The notes: a model not told the origin generated them from the letters alone. A stretch of 64,000 bases of DNA from Shimazuella kribbensis DSM 45090 (GCF_000428065.1 NZ_ATZF01000016.1:1-64000), one strand, 5' to 3'. Positions 21,401 to 28,887 are shown, counted from the stretch's first letter. Numbers and translations: made by a program.

Positions 21401-21899
21401 AAGTGACTGTATCGCGATCGATGTCTGGTTCATTCCAATCCTTTGCCCAAATATCGGATAAAGTATCAGTTGGAAACCACTGCATTTCCAGACCAACCAA
21501 AGCTTTTCTATTTTGAATATCCATATTTTCTAGTACATCTATTGTCGTTAGCGCTATCTTTGCCCCTGCATCTTTTACAATTGCTTGTAATCTAGTTGTT
21601 CGGCGATGTTGTCCTTCTGGGGGATATCCTGGAACTGCAATTACTCCAGCGTATAAACAACCATAAAATGCACTAATAAAATCGAGACCTTGATGATAGA
21701 ACAACATTACTCTTTCGCCTGATTTAACTTTTGTTTGTAACCAAGCAGCGATGGATCTAGCTCGAATATCTAATGTTTCGTATGTATAACTTATTTCATC
21801 CTTATCTCCATCTTTTAAAAAAGTATATGCTTTTTGGTCGCCTTGATATTTAGCCCGATATCGCAAAATATCGATCAAGGTCGTAAACATTTTATACAT
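15414..21899 (-). CDS. Lipopeptide-initiating NRPS 1 (FAAL-ACP-C-A-PCP-E)
   Basis: First enzyme of the line. Residues 1 to about 580 are a fatty acyl-AMP ligase (YLQYSSGSTGDPKG, YRTGDLG-like LRTGDLGFF), which adenylates a fatty acid. An ACP follows (FGFDSIRIL, about 625). The C domain (HHIVCDLWS, about 813) would acylate the first amino acid. Then come an A domain (FDLSIFE, about 1335; code D-L-F-N-N-A-L-T-Y, Ala/Gly-like), a PCP of the GGDSI type (about 1662) and an epimerase (HHLAMDGVSW about 1842, LEGHGRD, FNYLGQFD). Because an E domain follows, alanine is more likely than glycine. The basic C-terminal tail resembles a COM donor helix. The start at 21899 has AGGAGG 4 nt upstream; an in-frame ATG 9 nt further in is the alternative. 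Promoter at 21993-22022. Confidence 0.95.
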   Translation of the reverse strand: MYKMFTTLIDILRYRAKYQGDQKAYTFLKDGDKDEISYTYETLDIRARSIAAWLQTKVKSGERVMLFYHQGLDFISAFYGCLYAGVIAVPGYPPEGQHRRTTRLQAIVKDAGAKIALTTIDVLENMDIQNRKALVGLEMQWFPTDTLSDIWAKDWNEPDIDRDTVTYLQYSSGSTGDPKGIMVSHGNMLDNSAIICDRLQHTKDDVSVSWLPIFHDLGLIGCVVQPMYVGFHAVSLSPYQYVVNPYLWLKAIDRFRGTTTCCPNFGFDLCVRKTSPVQRASLDLSSWRVAVNCAEPVRYQTLEKFTEVFSPYGFRAEAHYPMYGMAETTLFITGASWDQKPGYCSVSIPDLNKGHVHVSDDQNARMMVSCGSTGTGLTIKIVDPKTWKLCDPNIVGEVWVKGSSVAHGYWNRPEQSKEDFEAYIGGDGPYLRTGDLGFFIDEELFLAGRYKDLVIIRGKNLYPQDLELTVESCSSFCRPGCGAAFSIDDGEEKLIIVQELRQDAFQLVDIPQLARQIQQALAEEHGVKCHELIFIEENSVQKTSSGKIQRRACKKAYAEDQLHVVYRLIDNEPLASTEEELFQWQEWSLLTPTRQRTVLEDHVVSHLGLHGVEKDWMKREISFFGFDSIRILQFKFSIEEYWGVELPKVGILLGWTWGQFFVCVHAQLLEPPTDIKKLDQPSSAKDSAIPLNRGQEAIWYIQETFPNNSAYHIPIALRFAKECNKDLLYQSFRYLVERYPILLSCIQQRKDGKLEFILPSDIQLNWEEKDAIVDFTSQLIEDAYQPFYLNQTPLLQIKLYQHVDQSFTCLICFHHIVCDLWSLDMFLSELRFCYESLENGKKPYFKPIKPVCIEEKEPKPINLAYWKEKLAGELPVLDLPQKQTRGSSQSFKGEQVASILPKEAVLTLRELASTNGATLYQVLLAVYQMVLSRHSGQTDIIIGSPTVARPTIALSKQMNYMVNPMVIRGDLSGSPTFTQLLQQTRQNVQEATEYDISFIDLVENLAIKRDPSIPSIFQAMLAFEQTSFIPEISAMSLGLGEITIPWGKSETTSVAIPDITSQFDVTLKIAENNGDLALHWQYDSYLFEKNMIQQLADSYVMLLEQIGNNPNQSIHSYTYMSEEMQSTILQFGDGGKSVNPEVTLSQAWQEQVAKSPDKVAVIDGLDRITYQQMHEDVNQFAQLLIEKGIGNGQIVGIALHRKYSLMVAIMAVLQTGAAYLGLDPSYPKERLQYMVEDANATLLLIDQEMESKLSDLQVVKLTVKREMWSNYSTTSVQTVQELHQLAYLIYTSGSTGKPKGVAVEQRQVMTFVQWAKDVFTEKELEGVLFGTSVCFDLSIFEIFVPLLSGGKVILAENALSLPVLPAANEVTLINTVPSAAKGLLSLGFPSSVLTVNLAGEPLPRQLVDDLYQIQSVKRVYNLYGPSECTTYSTYALMNREDCQSPFIGKPIRNTKIFILDHHQQMVPMGVTGELYIGGNGVAREYFGQPDKTAEKFMDHPHYGRLYRTGDLVRFSKDGELIYLGRTDFQVKVRGFRIELGEIETALCEHSTVKEAALIADEQQLIAYIVQQVDSIVDTEVLHSYLEEKLPQYMIPNQIIVLSSFPLTLNGKIDRKALPKPAEHENLCGMVQPANDQEAKLLAIWKRVLKKDQIGVTDRFFELGGDSILSLQVIAEAKQLGFKINPKHFFTHPTIEKMAHITSDDSKLHIDQSVVTGDVLLTPIQEWFFYQKIPNHNNWNQSMILTLDKRVEPLLLQQVLQKLVDHHDALRLRFYLKQVQWTSSNAESEHNVLLEVVNEADSSIEYLHQVTEQQLNIRKGPIIAATFVSRDQQDPVLIIAIHHLAMDGVSWRILIDDIKRLYQQLENGVPLLLNAKTTSYQQWARYIQQESLDTQKMEQEKKHWLGIVKPMIERFPVDYKNGVNTDTQTEEYIQIFTREETYALLNQSSKMKINELLLVALWKGYQKWSGNKALRLDLEGHGRDHENEQIDVSRTIGWFTSIYPVLLQGDSNDNRISIIREQLQRRSDGGRGYGILRYMNKDPELMAADSSPILFNYLGQFDQMIEEKTGLIKKLSFYGPRKYQEAVRPYLLEINSYIQDGKLVLSWGYSKGLYRASTISTFAKYFAEACLTMKQGKTKIKNKVREADLSRIFSKIKERKGR

Positions 21900-21992
21900 G
21901 TTTCCTCCTAAGATATATCTATAACAAAGTAGATATGGAAAACTAAAATACATTCGTTTCTACATGATGAATTTTTTGGAAAATCTAATGAC

Positions 21993-22022
21993 ATACTATC
22001 AGAATAAAATGAGTTATGTCAA
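21993..22022 (-). promoter_or_regulatory. Promoter of the NRPS operon
   Basis: Reading the minus strand, a perfect TTGACA (22017-22022) is separated by 18 nt from TAGTAT (21993-21998), about 95 nt before the first NRPS start. No other plausible promoter lies in the ilvA-NRPS gap, so all three NRPS genes are probably one very long transcript. Confidence 0.65.
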
Positions 22023-22128
22023 TGATCCGTATTCGTTTGTAATATTTCTGCATATTTAATAGATTCCAAAAAATAGTTGCTGCTTATGATAATATGATAG
22101 AATCTGTTTCAAGAACTTGTGAAAAAGG

Positions 22129-23397
22129 ATGAATGAATCAATGACCACACAATCCATACTTATGAAAATGGAAGACATCATCATCGCGAATCAGATGATC
22201 AAAGACGTAGTATTACGAACACCATTGCAACGAAACGAATATTTATCCAATTTGTATGACTGCAATGTTTACCTGAAAAGAGAAGATCTTCAAGTGGTAA
22301 GATCCTTTAAAATACGTGGCGCTTTTTATATGATTCAAAGCTTATCTTTAGAAGAACGAAACAAAGGAGTGGTGTGCGCAAGTGCAGGGAATCACGCACA
22401 AGGGGTAGCCTATTCCTGTAGTAAACTTGGAATCAATGGTAAAATTTTTATGCCTACCACTACTCCTCGGCAAAAAGTGGACCAAGTCAAGCGCTATGGT
22501 GCAGCTTTTGTAGAGGTTATATTAACTGGTGATACATTTGATGACTCTTATTTAGAAGCCAAGTCATATTGCGATAATCATCAAATGTCATTTGTACACC
22601 CTTTTGATGATTATCGAACAATTGCAGGACAAGGAACGATTGGTATGGAAATCATGAATGATATCGATAAAGTCGATATGCTTTTCGCAGGCATTGGTGG
22701 AGGAGGATTGATCGCGGGCGTCAGTACTTATATGAAAGGCATCGACCCAAACTGTAAAATCATTGGTGTAGAGCCACAAGGGGCTCCATCCATGAAACGA
22801 TCCATCGAAGCTGGAGAAGTGGTTACCCTCGATAAAATCGATCCTTTCGTAGACGGAGCAGCAGTTAAACAAGTAGGACAAATTACTTTTCAAATCGTAA
22901 AAGATTTAGTAAGTGACATTGTACTTGTACCAGAAGGGAAAACATGTAGTACCATTTTAGAGTTATACAATCAAATTGCTCTTGTTGTGGAACCTGCTGG
23001 AGCATTATCCATTGCAGCACTTGATTTTTATCGTAGTGAAATCAAAGGAAAAAATGTGGTATGTATTGTTAGTGGAGGGAATAACGATATCGATCGTATG
23101 CAAGAAATGAAAGAACTTTCAATGATCTATGAAGGATTAAAGCATTACTTCATCGTATCTTTTCCTCAACGAGCAGGTGCACTCCGCGAATTTGTTCAGC
23201 ATGTATTAAGTGAAGATGATGATATCACTCGATTTGAATATACAAAGAAAAACAACAAAAGTTCCGGCCCTGCGTTGGTAGGGATTGAATTAAAAGATCC
23301 AAAGAACTACCAGTCTCTGCTTAAACGAATGGACGAGTATGGTTTCCCATATATAGAGGTTAATCATGATCCAACCTTGTTTAATTTACTTATCTGA
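22129..23397 (+). CDS. ilvA: Threonine ammonia-lyase (biosynthetic threonine dehydratase)
   Basis: PLP enzyme converting threonine to 2-oxobutyrate, the first step of isoleucine synthesis. The PLP lysine lies in SFKIRGAF, the phosphate-binding motif is SAGNHAQG, and there is a glycine-rich loop GIGGGGLIAG. The C-terminal ACT-like regulatory part (HYFIVSFPQRAGALREF, ITRFEYTKKNN) closely follows Bacillus IlvA, and the 422 aa length equals what I recall for B. subtilis IlvA. AAAAAGG abuts the ATG at 22129, so the second in-frame ATG at 22141 (SD spacing 12) may be the real start. It is divergent from the NRPS operon. It stands alone rather than in an ilv-leu operon, and whether it supplies branched-chain precursors for the lipopeptide is inference. 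Confidence 0.95.
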   Translation: MNESMTTQSILMKMEDIIIANQMIKDVVLRTPLQRNEYLSNLYDCNVYLKREDLQVVRSFKIRGAFYMIQSLSLEERNKGVVCASAGNHAQGVAYSCSKLGINGKIFMPTTTPRQKVDQVKRYGAAFVEVILTGDTFDDSYLEAKSYCDNHQMSFVHPFDDYRTIAGQGTIGMEIMNDIDKVDMLFAGIGGGGLIAGVSTYMKGIDPNCKIIGVEPQGAPSMKRSIEAGEVVTLDKIDPFVDGAAVKQVGQITFQIVKDLVSDIVLVPEGKTCSTILELYNQIALVVEPAGALSIAALDFYRSEIKGKNVVCIVSGGNNDIDRMQEMKELSMIYEGLKHYFIVSFPQRAGALREFVQHVLSEDDDITRFEYTKKNNKSSGPALVGIELKDPKNYQSLLKRMDEYGFPYIEVNHDPTLFNLLI

Positions 23398-23435
23398 GCC
23401 ATTTCCCCTCCCATTTGAAGCCAAATGAGGAGATC

Positions 23436-23528
23436 ATGTTGGATGTCCGGCGGTGGCACCTTTCGCTAGTCATGGGTGAGGATCTGGTCCGATTCCCCTA
23501 CGATGTCGACATCGCTTATTTTCCTTGA
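23436..23528 (+). CDS. Candidate small protein, 30 aa, unknown
   Basis: Not recognised. The ORF starts MLDVRRWHLSLV and ends DVDIAYFP, 38 nt downstream of ilvA. A GAGGAG SD lies 4 nt before the ATG and a small hairpin (CATTTG-aagc-CAAATG) lies just ahead of the SD. GC content is well above the flanks and codons end mostly in G/C, unlike ilvA. A terminator-like hairpin follows at 23536. It could be a real small protein, a remnant of transferred DNA, or part of a structured 3' UTR of ilvA. Confidence 0.4.
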   Translation: MLDVRRWHLSLVMGEDLVRFPYDVDIAYFP

Positions 23529-23535
23529 TGGGAAG

Positions 23536-23573
23536 AATGGGTATTGACTCCACACAAGTGGAATCCCATTTTT
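23536..23573 (+). terminator. Terminator downstream of ilvA and the small ORF
   Basis: AATGGG...ATT paired with AAT..CCCATT, with an inner CCAC/GTGG, followed by a short T run. The stem is imperfect. Confidence 0.5.
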
Positions 23574-23602
23574 AACTAAGATTGATTTAATCATATAAAA
23601 CG

Positions 23603-23648
23603 AAAAACGACTTGAAATGAGAATATCTATTTCCTTTCAAGTCGTTTT
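23603..23648 (-). terminator. Terminator of the D,D-carboxypeptidase gene
   Basis: AAAACGACTTGAAA and TTTCAAGTCGTTTT form a 14 bp stem with T tracts on both strands. It could also stop plus-strand transcription from ilvA. Confidence 0.85.
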
Positions 23649-23659
23649 CTTTATGTGTA

Positions 23660-24817
23660 CTAATTTTTTGTTACTGCTGTAGCCGTTACTAAAGACATCC
23701 GCGGTGTGCCAAGGACAACCTTACCTTTGTAATAGATTTGAACATATCCAACTGCAGTGCCTTTTTTCATTGGTGCACGTAAATTTGGATAAATAACAAT
23801 ATGATAAGAATAATCTTTTTCTTTGCCTTTGAGGAGCGGAATCGTCAGATTACGAAGAGAAACAATAGATACTGGACCATTGTGCCCACTCACTCTAATC
23901 GTTTTATAACTGGATATCGCTCTTCCCGCTTGGAGGATCAAACTTGGTGTATAATTTTGGTAAATGTAATCATATAACTGTTTGGTTTCTTTATATCTTT
24001 TATCTAAAGTACTAGATCCCAACAAAACGGAAATAAGGCGGAAATTATTCCGAGTAACGGTACCTACATAACAATATTTAGCAGGAGTTGTAAATCCTGT
24101 CTTGAGACCATCCACCCCTTTATAACCATACGACAACGTAGGCAGCATCGAATTGGTATTGGTCACTTTCATTTGTCGAGAAGTACCGGGATGAAAGGTA
24201 TGTCGGAGAATCGTAGAAAACGAATATATTTCGGAATGTTTCGCCAATATATATCTAGTTAAGATTGCCATATCATTTGCAGACATTGTATTCGTATATA
24301 CTTTGCCAGAAGAAGACTTATAGACCAGTCCACTGCTCGTATAAAATTGCGTCTTTCCCAATCCTAATTCTTTCGCCTTTTGATTCATCAAAGAAGCAAA
24401 TTTTTCCTCTGACCCACTCACTTTCTCCGCAAGTGCATAAGCAGCATCGTTTGCAGATGCAACCATCATCCCTGTAACAAGTTCTTTTATGGAAATTTTT
24501 TCACCAGCCACCAGTTTAATTTCTGATTCATTAATAGCTTGTGCTTTTTTGCTAACGATCACTTTGTCTGACCAATGTAACTTTCCTTGCTTGATTTTTT
24601 CCATGACGATCAGAGCTGTCATTAACTTAGATAGACTAGCAATAGGTAAGGAAGTGTTTCCATTACCACTCATTAAAATTGCTCCACTAGAGTAATCCAT
24701 AACATAAAAAGCTTTTGAAGTAATAGTAGGTTTACTTGCAGCTGCAAACAAAGATGTACTCATGGAAAAGAAAATCACAGTAGCTAATAATAATAATAGA
24801 GGAAACTTTCTTAACAT
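23660..24817 (-). CDS. D-alanyl-D-alanine carboxypeptidase (penicillin-binding protein, DacA/DacF type)
   Basis: Secreted or membrane-attached peptidase S11 that trims the terminal D-Ala from peptidoglycan stem peptides. There is an N-terminal hydrophobic signal segment (LLLLLATVIFFSMS). The active-site triads are visible: SLSK (in PIASLSKLMTAL), SAN (VASANDAAYALAE) and KTG (GLKTGFT). The roughly 110 C-terminal residues fit the PBP5-type beta domain. 385 aa, normal for the family. GGAG lies 10 nt before the ATG. Several paralogues exist in bacilli (vegetative and sporulation), and the sequence does not tell which this is. Confidence 0.93.
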   Translation of the reverse strand: MLRKFPLLLLLATVIFFSMSTSLFAAASKPTITSKAFYVMDYSSGAILMSGNGNTSLPIASLSKLMTALIVMEKIKQGKLHWSDKVIVSKKAQAINESEIKLVAGEKISIKELVTGMMVASANDAAYALAEKVSGSEEKFASLMNQKAKELGLGKTQFYTSSGLVYKSSSGKVYTNTMSANDMAILTRYILAKHSEIYSFSTILRHTFHPGTSRQMKVTNTNSMLPTLSYGYKGVDGLKTGFTTPAKYCYVGTVTRNNFRLISVLLGSSTLDKRYKETKQLYDYIYQNYTPSLILQAGRAISSYKTIRVSGHNGPVSIVSLRNLTIPLLKGKEKDYSYHIVIYPNLRAPMKKGTAVGYVQIYYKGKVVLGTPRMSLVTATAVTKN

Positions 24818-24962
24818 CTTGTCTCTACTCCCGCCATATTTTATTGTCTATTACCAACTTTCCTACTTCTAAAAATATATTACTACTTCAAATTAGGAAA
24901 AACTAGCATATCACAGCTAGCATCCATGTTATTATTTGCATTTTCTTATCTTTGACACGAAT

Positions 24963-25031
24963 CTAGTCTTCGCTCACACTCTTGTACAAGTAATCAAATA
25001 CATCATCCGTTTTTCTTGGCTGCAAATTCAT
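24963..25031 (-). CDS. Candidate 22-aa small ORF coupled to yraN
   Basis: Begins MNLQPRKTDD and ends YKSVSED. Its ATG overlaps the yraN stop by one base (TAATG), and GAAGGTG lies 8 nt upstream. I recognise no family. The arrangement suggests translational coupling, but so short an ORF may be chance. Confidence 0.25.
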   Translation of the reverse strand: MNLQPRKTDDVFDYLYKSVSED

Positions 25032-25393
25032 TAAAAAGCACCTTCTAAATGGTTTAAGTCTACAAACTCTCTCTCTTTTGTTAATAGAACCGATATCACA
25101 TCAAAACGAATGGAAAGATGCTCCAATTTTTGTTTTTGCATAAATTGCACTGCCAATTTTCTCACTTGCTGCTGCTTTCGATATTGAACAGACTGAAAAC
25201 CAAGACCAAATTGATTGGAGGTGGTTGTCCTTACTTCCACAAAAATAAGCTGCAAGCCGTCATTTGCGACAATATCTAACTCTCCAAGTTTCGTAGACCA
25301 ATTTCTTGCGATCAGTTCCCACCCTTTGGAAACAAGATACCCCGCAGCTATATCTTCTCCCCGCTGACCAATTGCTTTTCTTTGAAACGTCAT
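25031..25393 (-). CDS. YraN/UPF0102 family endonuclease-like protein
   Basis: 120 aa with the family's nuclease-like core: RGEDIAAGYL at the N-terminus, GELDIVAND, then FVEVRTTTSNQFG (usual EVKTR). The fold belongs to the PD-(D/E)XK class. The cellular role is unsettled. The start overlaps the rnhB stop by 4 bp (ATGA), a typical neighbour of rnhB in Firmicutes. Confidence 0.88.
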   Translation of the reverse strand: MTFQRKAIGQRGEDIAAGYLVSKGWELIARNWSTKLGELDIVANDGLQLIFVEVRTTTSNQFGLGFQSVQYRKQQQVRKLAVQFMQKQKLEHLSIRFDVISVLLTKEREFVDLNHLEGAF

Positions 25394-26166
25394 GAAGTAG
25401 CCTCTATTACTGCTCGCACAGGTGAAAAACTGCGTCGGTGAATAGGAGAAGCACCGTATTTTTGAAGTTTTTCTAAATGGGATGGCACTCCATATCCCAT
25501 ATGTTGATCAAATCCATATTGTGGGTACTGCTTATGTATTTCCATCATCCACTCATCTCGCGTTGTTTTTGCTATGATAGATGCTGCGGCAATGGAATGA
25601 CTCAAACTGTCGCCTTTAATAAGGCTTTGTTGGGTAATCGTTACTTGTGGCAATTTAACTGCGTCTAGCAGTAGATGATCTGGTTGTTTTGATAATTTAG
25701 AGATCGCAATCCGCATAGCATGGAACGTAGCTTGTAAAATATTATGCTCATCAATATAGGAGACATCCACTATGCCAACACCTATACTGATGGCATCTCG
25801 ATGGATACGCTCACGTAATATGTTTCGATCATTTGCGGAGACTTGCTTTGAGTCGTTCAATCCAGCTACATCAAAATCAGGTGGTAGAATTACCGCTGCT
25901 GCTACCACAGGTCCTGCTAGCGGGCCACGACCAGCTTCATCAATACCAGCAATACATGTTTTTCCATCAGCCCATAATTTTTTTTCGTATGTCCACATCT
26001 TTGCTAAACGTTCTTGTTCCGCCTTTTCTTTTGATTGTTGATTTTGATAACGTTTAGCCAGTTGTTTCACACCTTGCCTTGTATCTGCTAATAGCTCAGA
26101 CAATACTTCCTCTGTAACTTCATTTTCTTGTAGCCATTCCCGCCAGGCATCAATCGTTTTCTTCAT
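25390..26166 (-). CDS. rnhB: Ribonuclease HII
   Basis: Cuts RNA of RNA-DNA hybrids and single ribonucleotides in DNA. 258 aa. IAGIDEAGRGPLAGPVVAAA carries the catalytic Asp and Glu, further acidic residues are in GLNDSKQ and LLDAV, and ASIIAKTTRDEWM is conserved. The N-terminal ~70 residues are the Bacillus-type extension. It overlaps rbgA by 17 bp upstream and yraN by 4 bp downstream, so it is part of one transcript. Confidence 0.96.
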   Translation of the reverse strand: MKKTIDAWREWLQENEVTEEVLSELLADTRQGVKQLAKRYQNQQSKEKAEQERLAKMWTYEKKLWADGKTCIAGIDEAGRGPLAGPVVAAAVILPPDFDVAGLNDSKQVSANDRNILRERIHRDAISIGVGIVDVSYIDEHNILQATFHAMRIAISKLSKQPDHLLLDAVKLPQVTITQQSLIKGDSLSHSIAAASIIAKTTRDEWMMEIHKQYPQYGFDQHMGYGVPSHLEKLQKYGASPIHRRSFSPVRAVIEATS

Positions 26167-27028
26167 CTACAATCTCCTCATAATCACTTGGAGTTTCCAG
26201 AGAGACACGTCCCAGTCTGCCAGAGCGCAGATCACCCATCACGATATCAGCTGCTTTATCCCAATCAATCTCTCCACCGCGCATTAAACATCCACGTTTT
26301 TTTCCTATTTCATCTAATAATTCAACTGGAGTTTGATCTGTTATTTCAACAGCGTATCGTTCTGCTAACAACTTTGGATAACGATGACTTATGTATTTTA
26401 AAGTATGTAATGCCACTTCTTCCGTAGGCAATATATCCTCCTTGATCGCTCCACTCATTGCTAACCGCATTCCTACATCTGGATCTTCGAATTTGGGCCA
26501 CAGAATTCCCGGTGTGTCCAATAATTCTAGTTTTTTTCCTACTCTAATCCACTGCTGTGCTTTGGTAACTCCAGGACGATCTCCTGTTTGAGTAGCATGT
26601 CTGCCAGCCAAACGATTAATCAAAGATGATTTTCCAACATTAGGGATACCTAATACCATGGCACGCATCCTTTTTGAAACAATACCTTTTTTTTGCCGTG
26701 TAACAAATAGAGGCTCCAATATTTTTTCACATGTTGCAGCAATTTTGGGTACACCTTTACCCGTTTTTGCATCGATAGGTAAAACAGACACTCCTATCCC
26801 TGTAAAATACGAGATCCAATCATTCGTAGTTGTCTCATCAGCCATATCCCCTTTTGTAAAAAGAACCAAGCGAGGTTTATGCCCGGTTATTTCGTCTATC
26901 ATCGGATTACGACTTGCTAAAGGCAATCTGGCATCTAATAGTTCGATTACGATATCCACTTGCTTTAATTTCTCTTCTATCTGTCTTCTAGCTTTTGCCA
27001 TATGACCCGGAAACCAATGGATCGACAT
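26150..27028 (-). CDS. rbgA: Ribosome biogenesis GTPase RbgA (YlqF)
   Basis: Circularly permuted GTPase needed for late 50S assembly. Motifs appear in permuted order: FTKGDMAD (G4), then GIPNVGKSSLINRLA (P loop), then DTPGILWPKF (G3). N-terminus IHWFPGHMAKARRQI is diagnostic. The start at 27028 is chosen because GAGGTG lies 6 nt upstream; a GTG three codons earlier lies inside that SD. About 292 aa. Confidence 0.96.
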   Translation of the reverse strand: MSIHWFPGHMAKARRQIEEKLKQVDIVIELLDARLPLASRNPMIDEITGHKPRLVLFTKGDMADETTTNDWISYFTGIGVSVLPIDAKTGKGVPKIAATCEKILEPLFVTRQKKGIVSKRMRAMVLGIPNVGKSSLINRLAGRHATQTGDRPGVTKAQQWIRVGKKLELLDTPGILWPKFEDPDVGMRLAMSGAIKEDILPTEEVALHTLKYISHRYPKLLAERYAVEITDQTPVELLDEIGKKRGCLMRGGEIDWDKAADIVMGDLRSGRLGRVSLETPSDYEEIVDEEND

Positions 27029-27053
27029 GTTCAACACCTCTAGTACATTAAAA

Positions 27054-27629
27054 TCACAAGGTCTTCCACTCTGAGATTGGCCAATAAATAAACTCCGCTC
27101 TTCCTATGACTTGATCAATGGGAATGGCACCTAATTCACGACTATCGGTACTGTTTACTCGATTATCTCCCATCACAAATAGATGGTTAGCGGCTATTTT
27201 AGTTGGTGGGACAGTGGAGGTTTGTGTAGAAAAATTCAAATAAGGTTCTTGTAGCAACTTTCCATTAATATATACATGATAATTCTTCACTTGTATCGTT
27301 TCACCCGGTAAACCAATTACTCTTTTAATCAAATCTCGATCTTCTGGAGTATGAAAAACAATAACTTCACCACGAGCTGGGGATTTTAAACGGTAAATAA
27401 GTTTATTAATAATGACCTTATCTCCTGTTTTCATGGTGTTTAACATCGAAGGGCCCTGCACGTAAGTCGGTTCTAAGATAAACCCTCGAATGACAACTGC
27501 GAGTATAAGTGCAATAATGACAGCTTTTACCCAATCGAACGCACGTGATGAAGATTTTTTGTGCCTTTGTCTTTGTCGTTCGAGACGTTCTCTCCGTTGT
27601 CGTTCCGAGCGAGAAATAAATTCACTCAT
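27054..27629 (-). CDS. lepB: Type I signal peptidase
   Basis: Membrane-anchored peptidase that removes signal peptides outside the membrane. A charged, Arg-rich N-terminus is followed by one TM segment (VKAVIIALILAVVIRGFIL), the serine box GPSM, the catalytic lysine in LIKRVIGLPGE and the GDNRVNSTDSRELG box. About 191 aa, the SipS type. The ATG at 27629 has AGGAGG 7 nt upstream; the longer 14-residue extension lacks an SD. Confidence 0.96.
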   Translation of the reverse strand: MSEFISRSERQRRERLERQRQRHKKSSSRAFDWVKAVIIALILAVVIRGFILEPTYVQGPSMLNTMKTGDKVIINKLIYRLKSPARGEVIVFHTPEDRDLIKRVIGLPGETIQVKNYHVYINGKLLQEPYLNFSTQTSTVPPTKIAANHLFVMGDNRVNSTDSRELGAIPIDQVIGRAEFIYWPISEWKTL

Positions 27630-27700
27630 TCGGACGCCTCCTATGAAAATATGGGAAAAGGACTTGATCAACTCAAGCCCTTTTCCGCGAAACGTGCATT

Positions 27701-28054
27701 CTATTTATGTGTCATTCTTTCTTTGATGCGAGCAGCTTTTCCACGAAGTTTACGTAGATAGAATAGTTTCGCACGACGAACTTTACCACGACGAATCACT
27801 TCGATTTTGTCCAAACGTGGAGAATGAAGTGGGAAAGTACGTTCCACACCTACACCATAGGAAATCTTACGAACAGTAAAAGTTGCAGAGATACCACCGC
27901 CACGACGTTGGATTACAACTCCTTCAAAAAGCTGAATCCGTTCACGTTGGCCCTCTTTTACTTTCACGTGCACACGAAGTGTGTCTCCAGCGCGAAATAG
28001 TGGGATATCTTGCTTCAATTGATCTTCTGTAAGGCTTCTGATAAGTTCTTGCAT
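27701..28054 (-). CDS. rplS: 50S ribosomal protein L19 (bL19)
   Basis: 117 aa, full length: [65 protein letters not shown] precedes the start. It follows trmD, as in most Firmicutes, with its own promoter in the gap. Confidence 0.98.
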   Translation of the reverse strand: MQELIRSLTEDQLKQDIPLFRAGDTLRVHVKVKEGQRERIQLFEGVVIQRRGGGISATFTVRKISYGVGVERTFPLHSPRLDKIEVIRRGKVRRAKLFYLRKLRGKAARIKERMTHK

Positions 28055-28111
28055 GATCGGATAACCTCCTTTCTTTTCTATTCAAAATTCCGGATCAAGG
28101 GAAACGGAAAT

Positions 28112-28140
28112 ATTTTACCACATACGTGGCGTCAAGACAA
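28112..28140 (-). promoter_or_regulatory. Internal promoter for rplS
   Basis: Minus strand TTGTCT (28135-28140), 17 nt, TAAAAT (28112-28117) with an extended TG. The following roughly 55 nt leader contains a TTCCG...CGGAA hairpin. An L19-leader-type autoregulatory RNA is known in Firmicutes and would be at this position, but I cannot confirm the family match. Confidence 0.55.
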
Positions 28141-28881
28141 TTAGTCTTTGTTTGTATTTAATTGACGCAAAAACTTACGATCTTCATCAGTCAGATTTGA
28201 AGATTCCAGCAAATCCGGTCGACGTTCCCATGTGCGAAGCAATGCTTGCTCCCTTCGCCATTTATCTATCTTGGCATGATGTCCAGAAAGTAAAACATCT
28301 GGCACCTTCATTCCTCGATATTCTGACGGTTTGGTATAGTGTGGATACTCCAATAGTCCCGTAGAAAATGAGTCATCTACATGTGACATTGGATTTCCCA
28401 ATACCTCAGGAAGTAAGCGACTAACACTATCCATGACAATCATGGCTGGTAACTCTCCACCCGTAAGTACATAGTCCCCCATCGATATTTCATGGGTTAC
28501 CAAATGCTCACGGATTCGCTCATCAAAACCTTCATAGTGTCCACAGAGTAGAACAAGATGGGGATACACTGCCAATTCCTCCGCCATTTCTTGCGAAAAT
28601 GGTTCTCCTTGAGGAGTCATCATGATGATAGGAGGCTTCTCTGCAACATTTTCTAGTAAATGATCTACCGCATCAAAAATCGGTTGGGGACGGAGTACCA
28701 TTCCACCACCGCCTCCATAAGGAGTATCATCAACGGTATGATGTTTGGAGTCGGAAAACTGACGAAAATTAATGAGATTAGCTTCTACCAACCCTCTCTC
28801 CTTCGCTCTACCCATGATGCTATGAGAAAGGAATCCATGAAACATCTCCGGAAATAAGGTTAGTACATCAAAGCGAATCAT
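28141..28881 (-). CDS. trmD: tRNA (guanine-N1)-methyltransferase
   Basis: SPOUT methylase making m1G37 in t[14 protein letters not shown] at the N-terminus, [27 protein letters not shown] and [11 protein letters not shown] form the trefoil-knot SAM site. The ATG at 28881 (MIRFDVL) has GGAG 9 nt upstream; the ATG two codons earlier has only 3 nt spacing. It follows rimM without a gap. Confidence 0.97.
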   Translation of the reverse strand: MIRFDVLTLFPEMFHGFLSHSIMGRAKERGLVEANLINFRQFSDSKHHTVDDTPYGGGGGMVLRPQPIFDAVDHLLENVAEKPPIIMMTPQGEPFSQEMAEELAVYPHLVLLCGHYEGFDERIREHLVTHEISMGDYVLTGGELPAMIVMDSVSRLLPEVLGNPMSHVDDSFSTGLLEYPHYTKPSEYRGMKVPDVLLSGHHAKIDKWRREQALLRTWERRPDLLESSNLTDEDRKFLRQLNTNKD

Positions 28882-28887
28882 CGCCAT

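Noticed and set aside
23445-23510. GGTGGCACC and GGTCCGATTCC as T-box or tRNA T-arm remnants
   Set aside because: The T-box consensus and the other arms of a tRNA are absent, and no antiterminator pairing is visible. An ORF with a good SD explains the segment as well.
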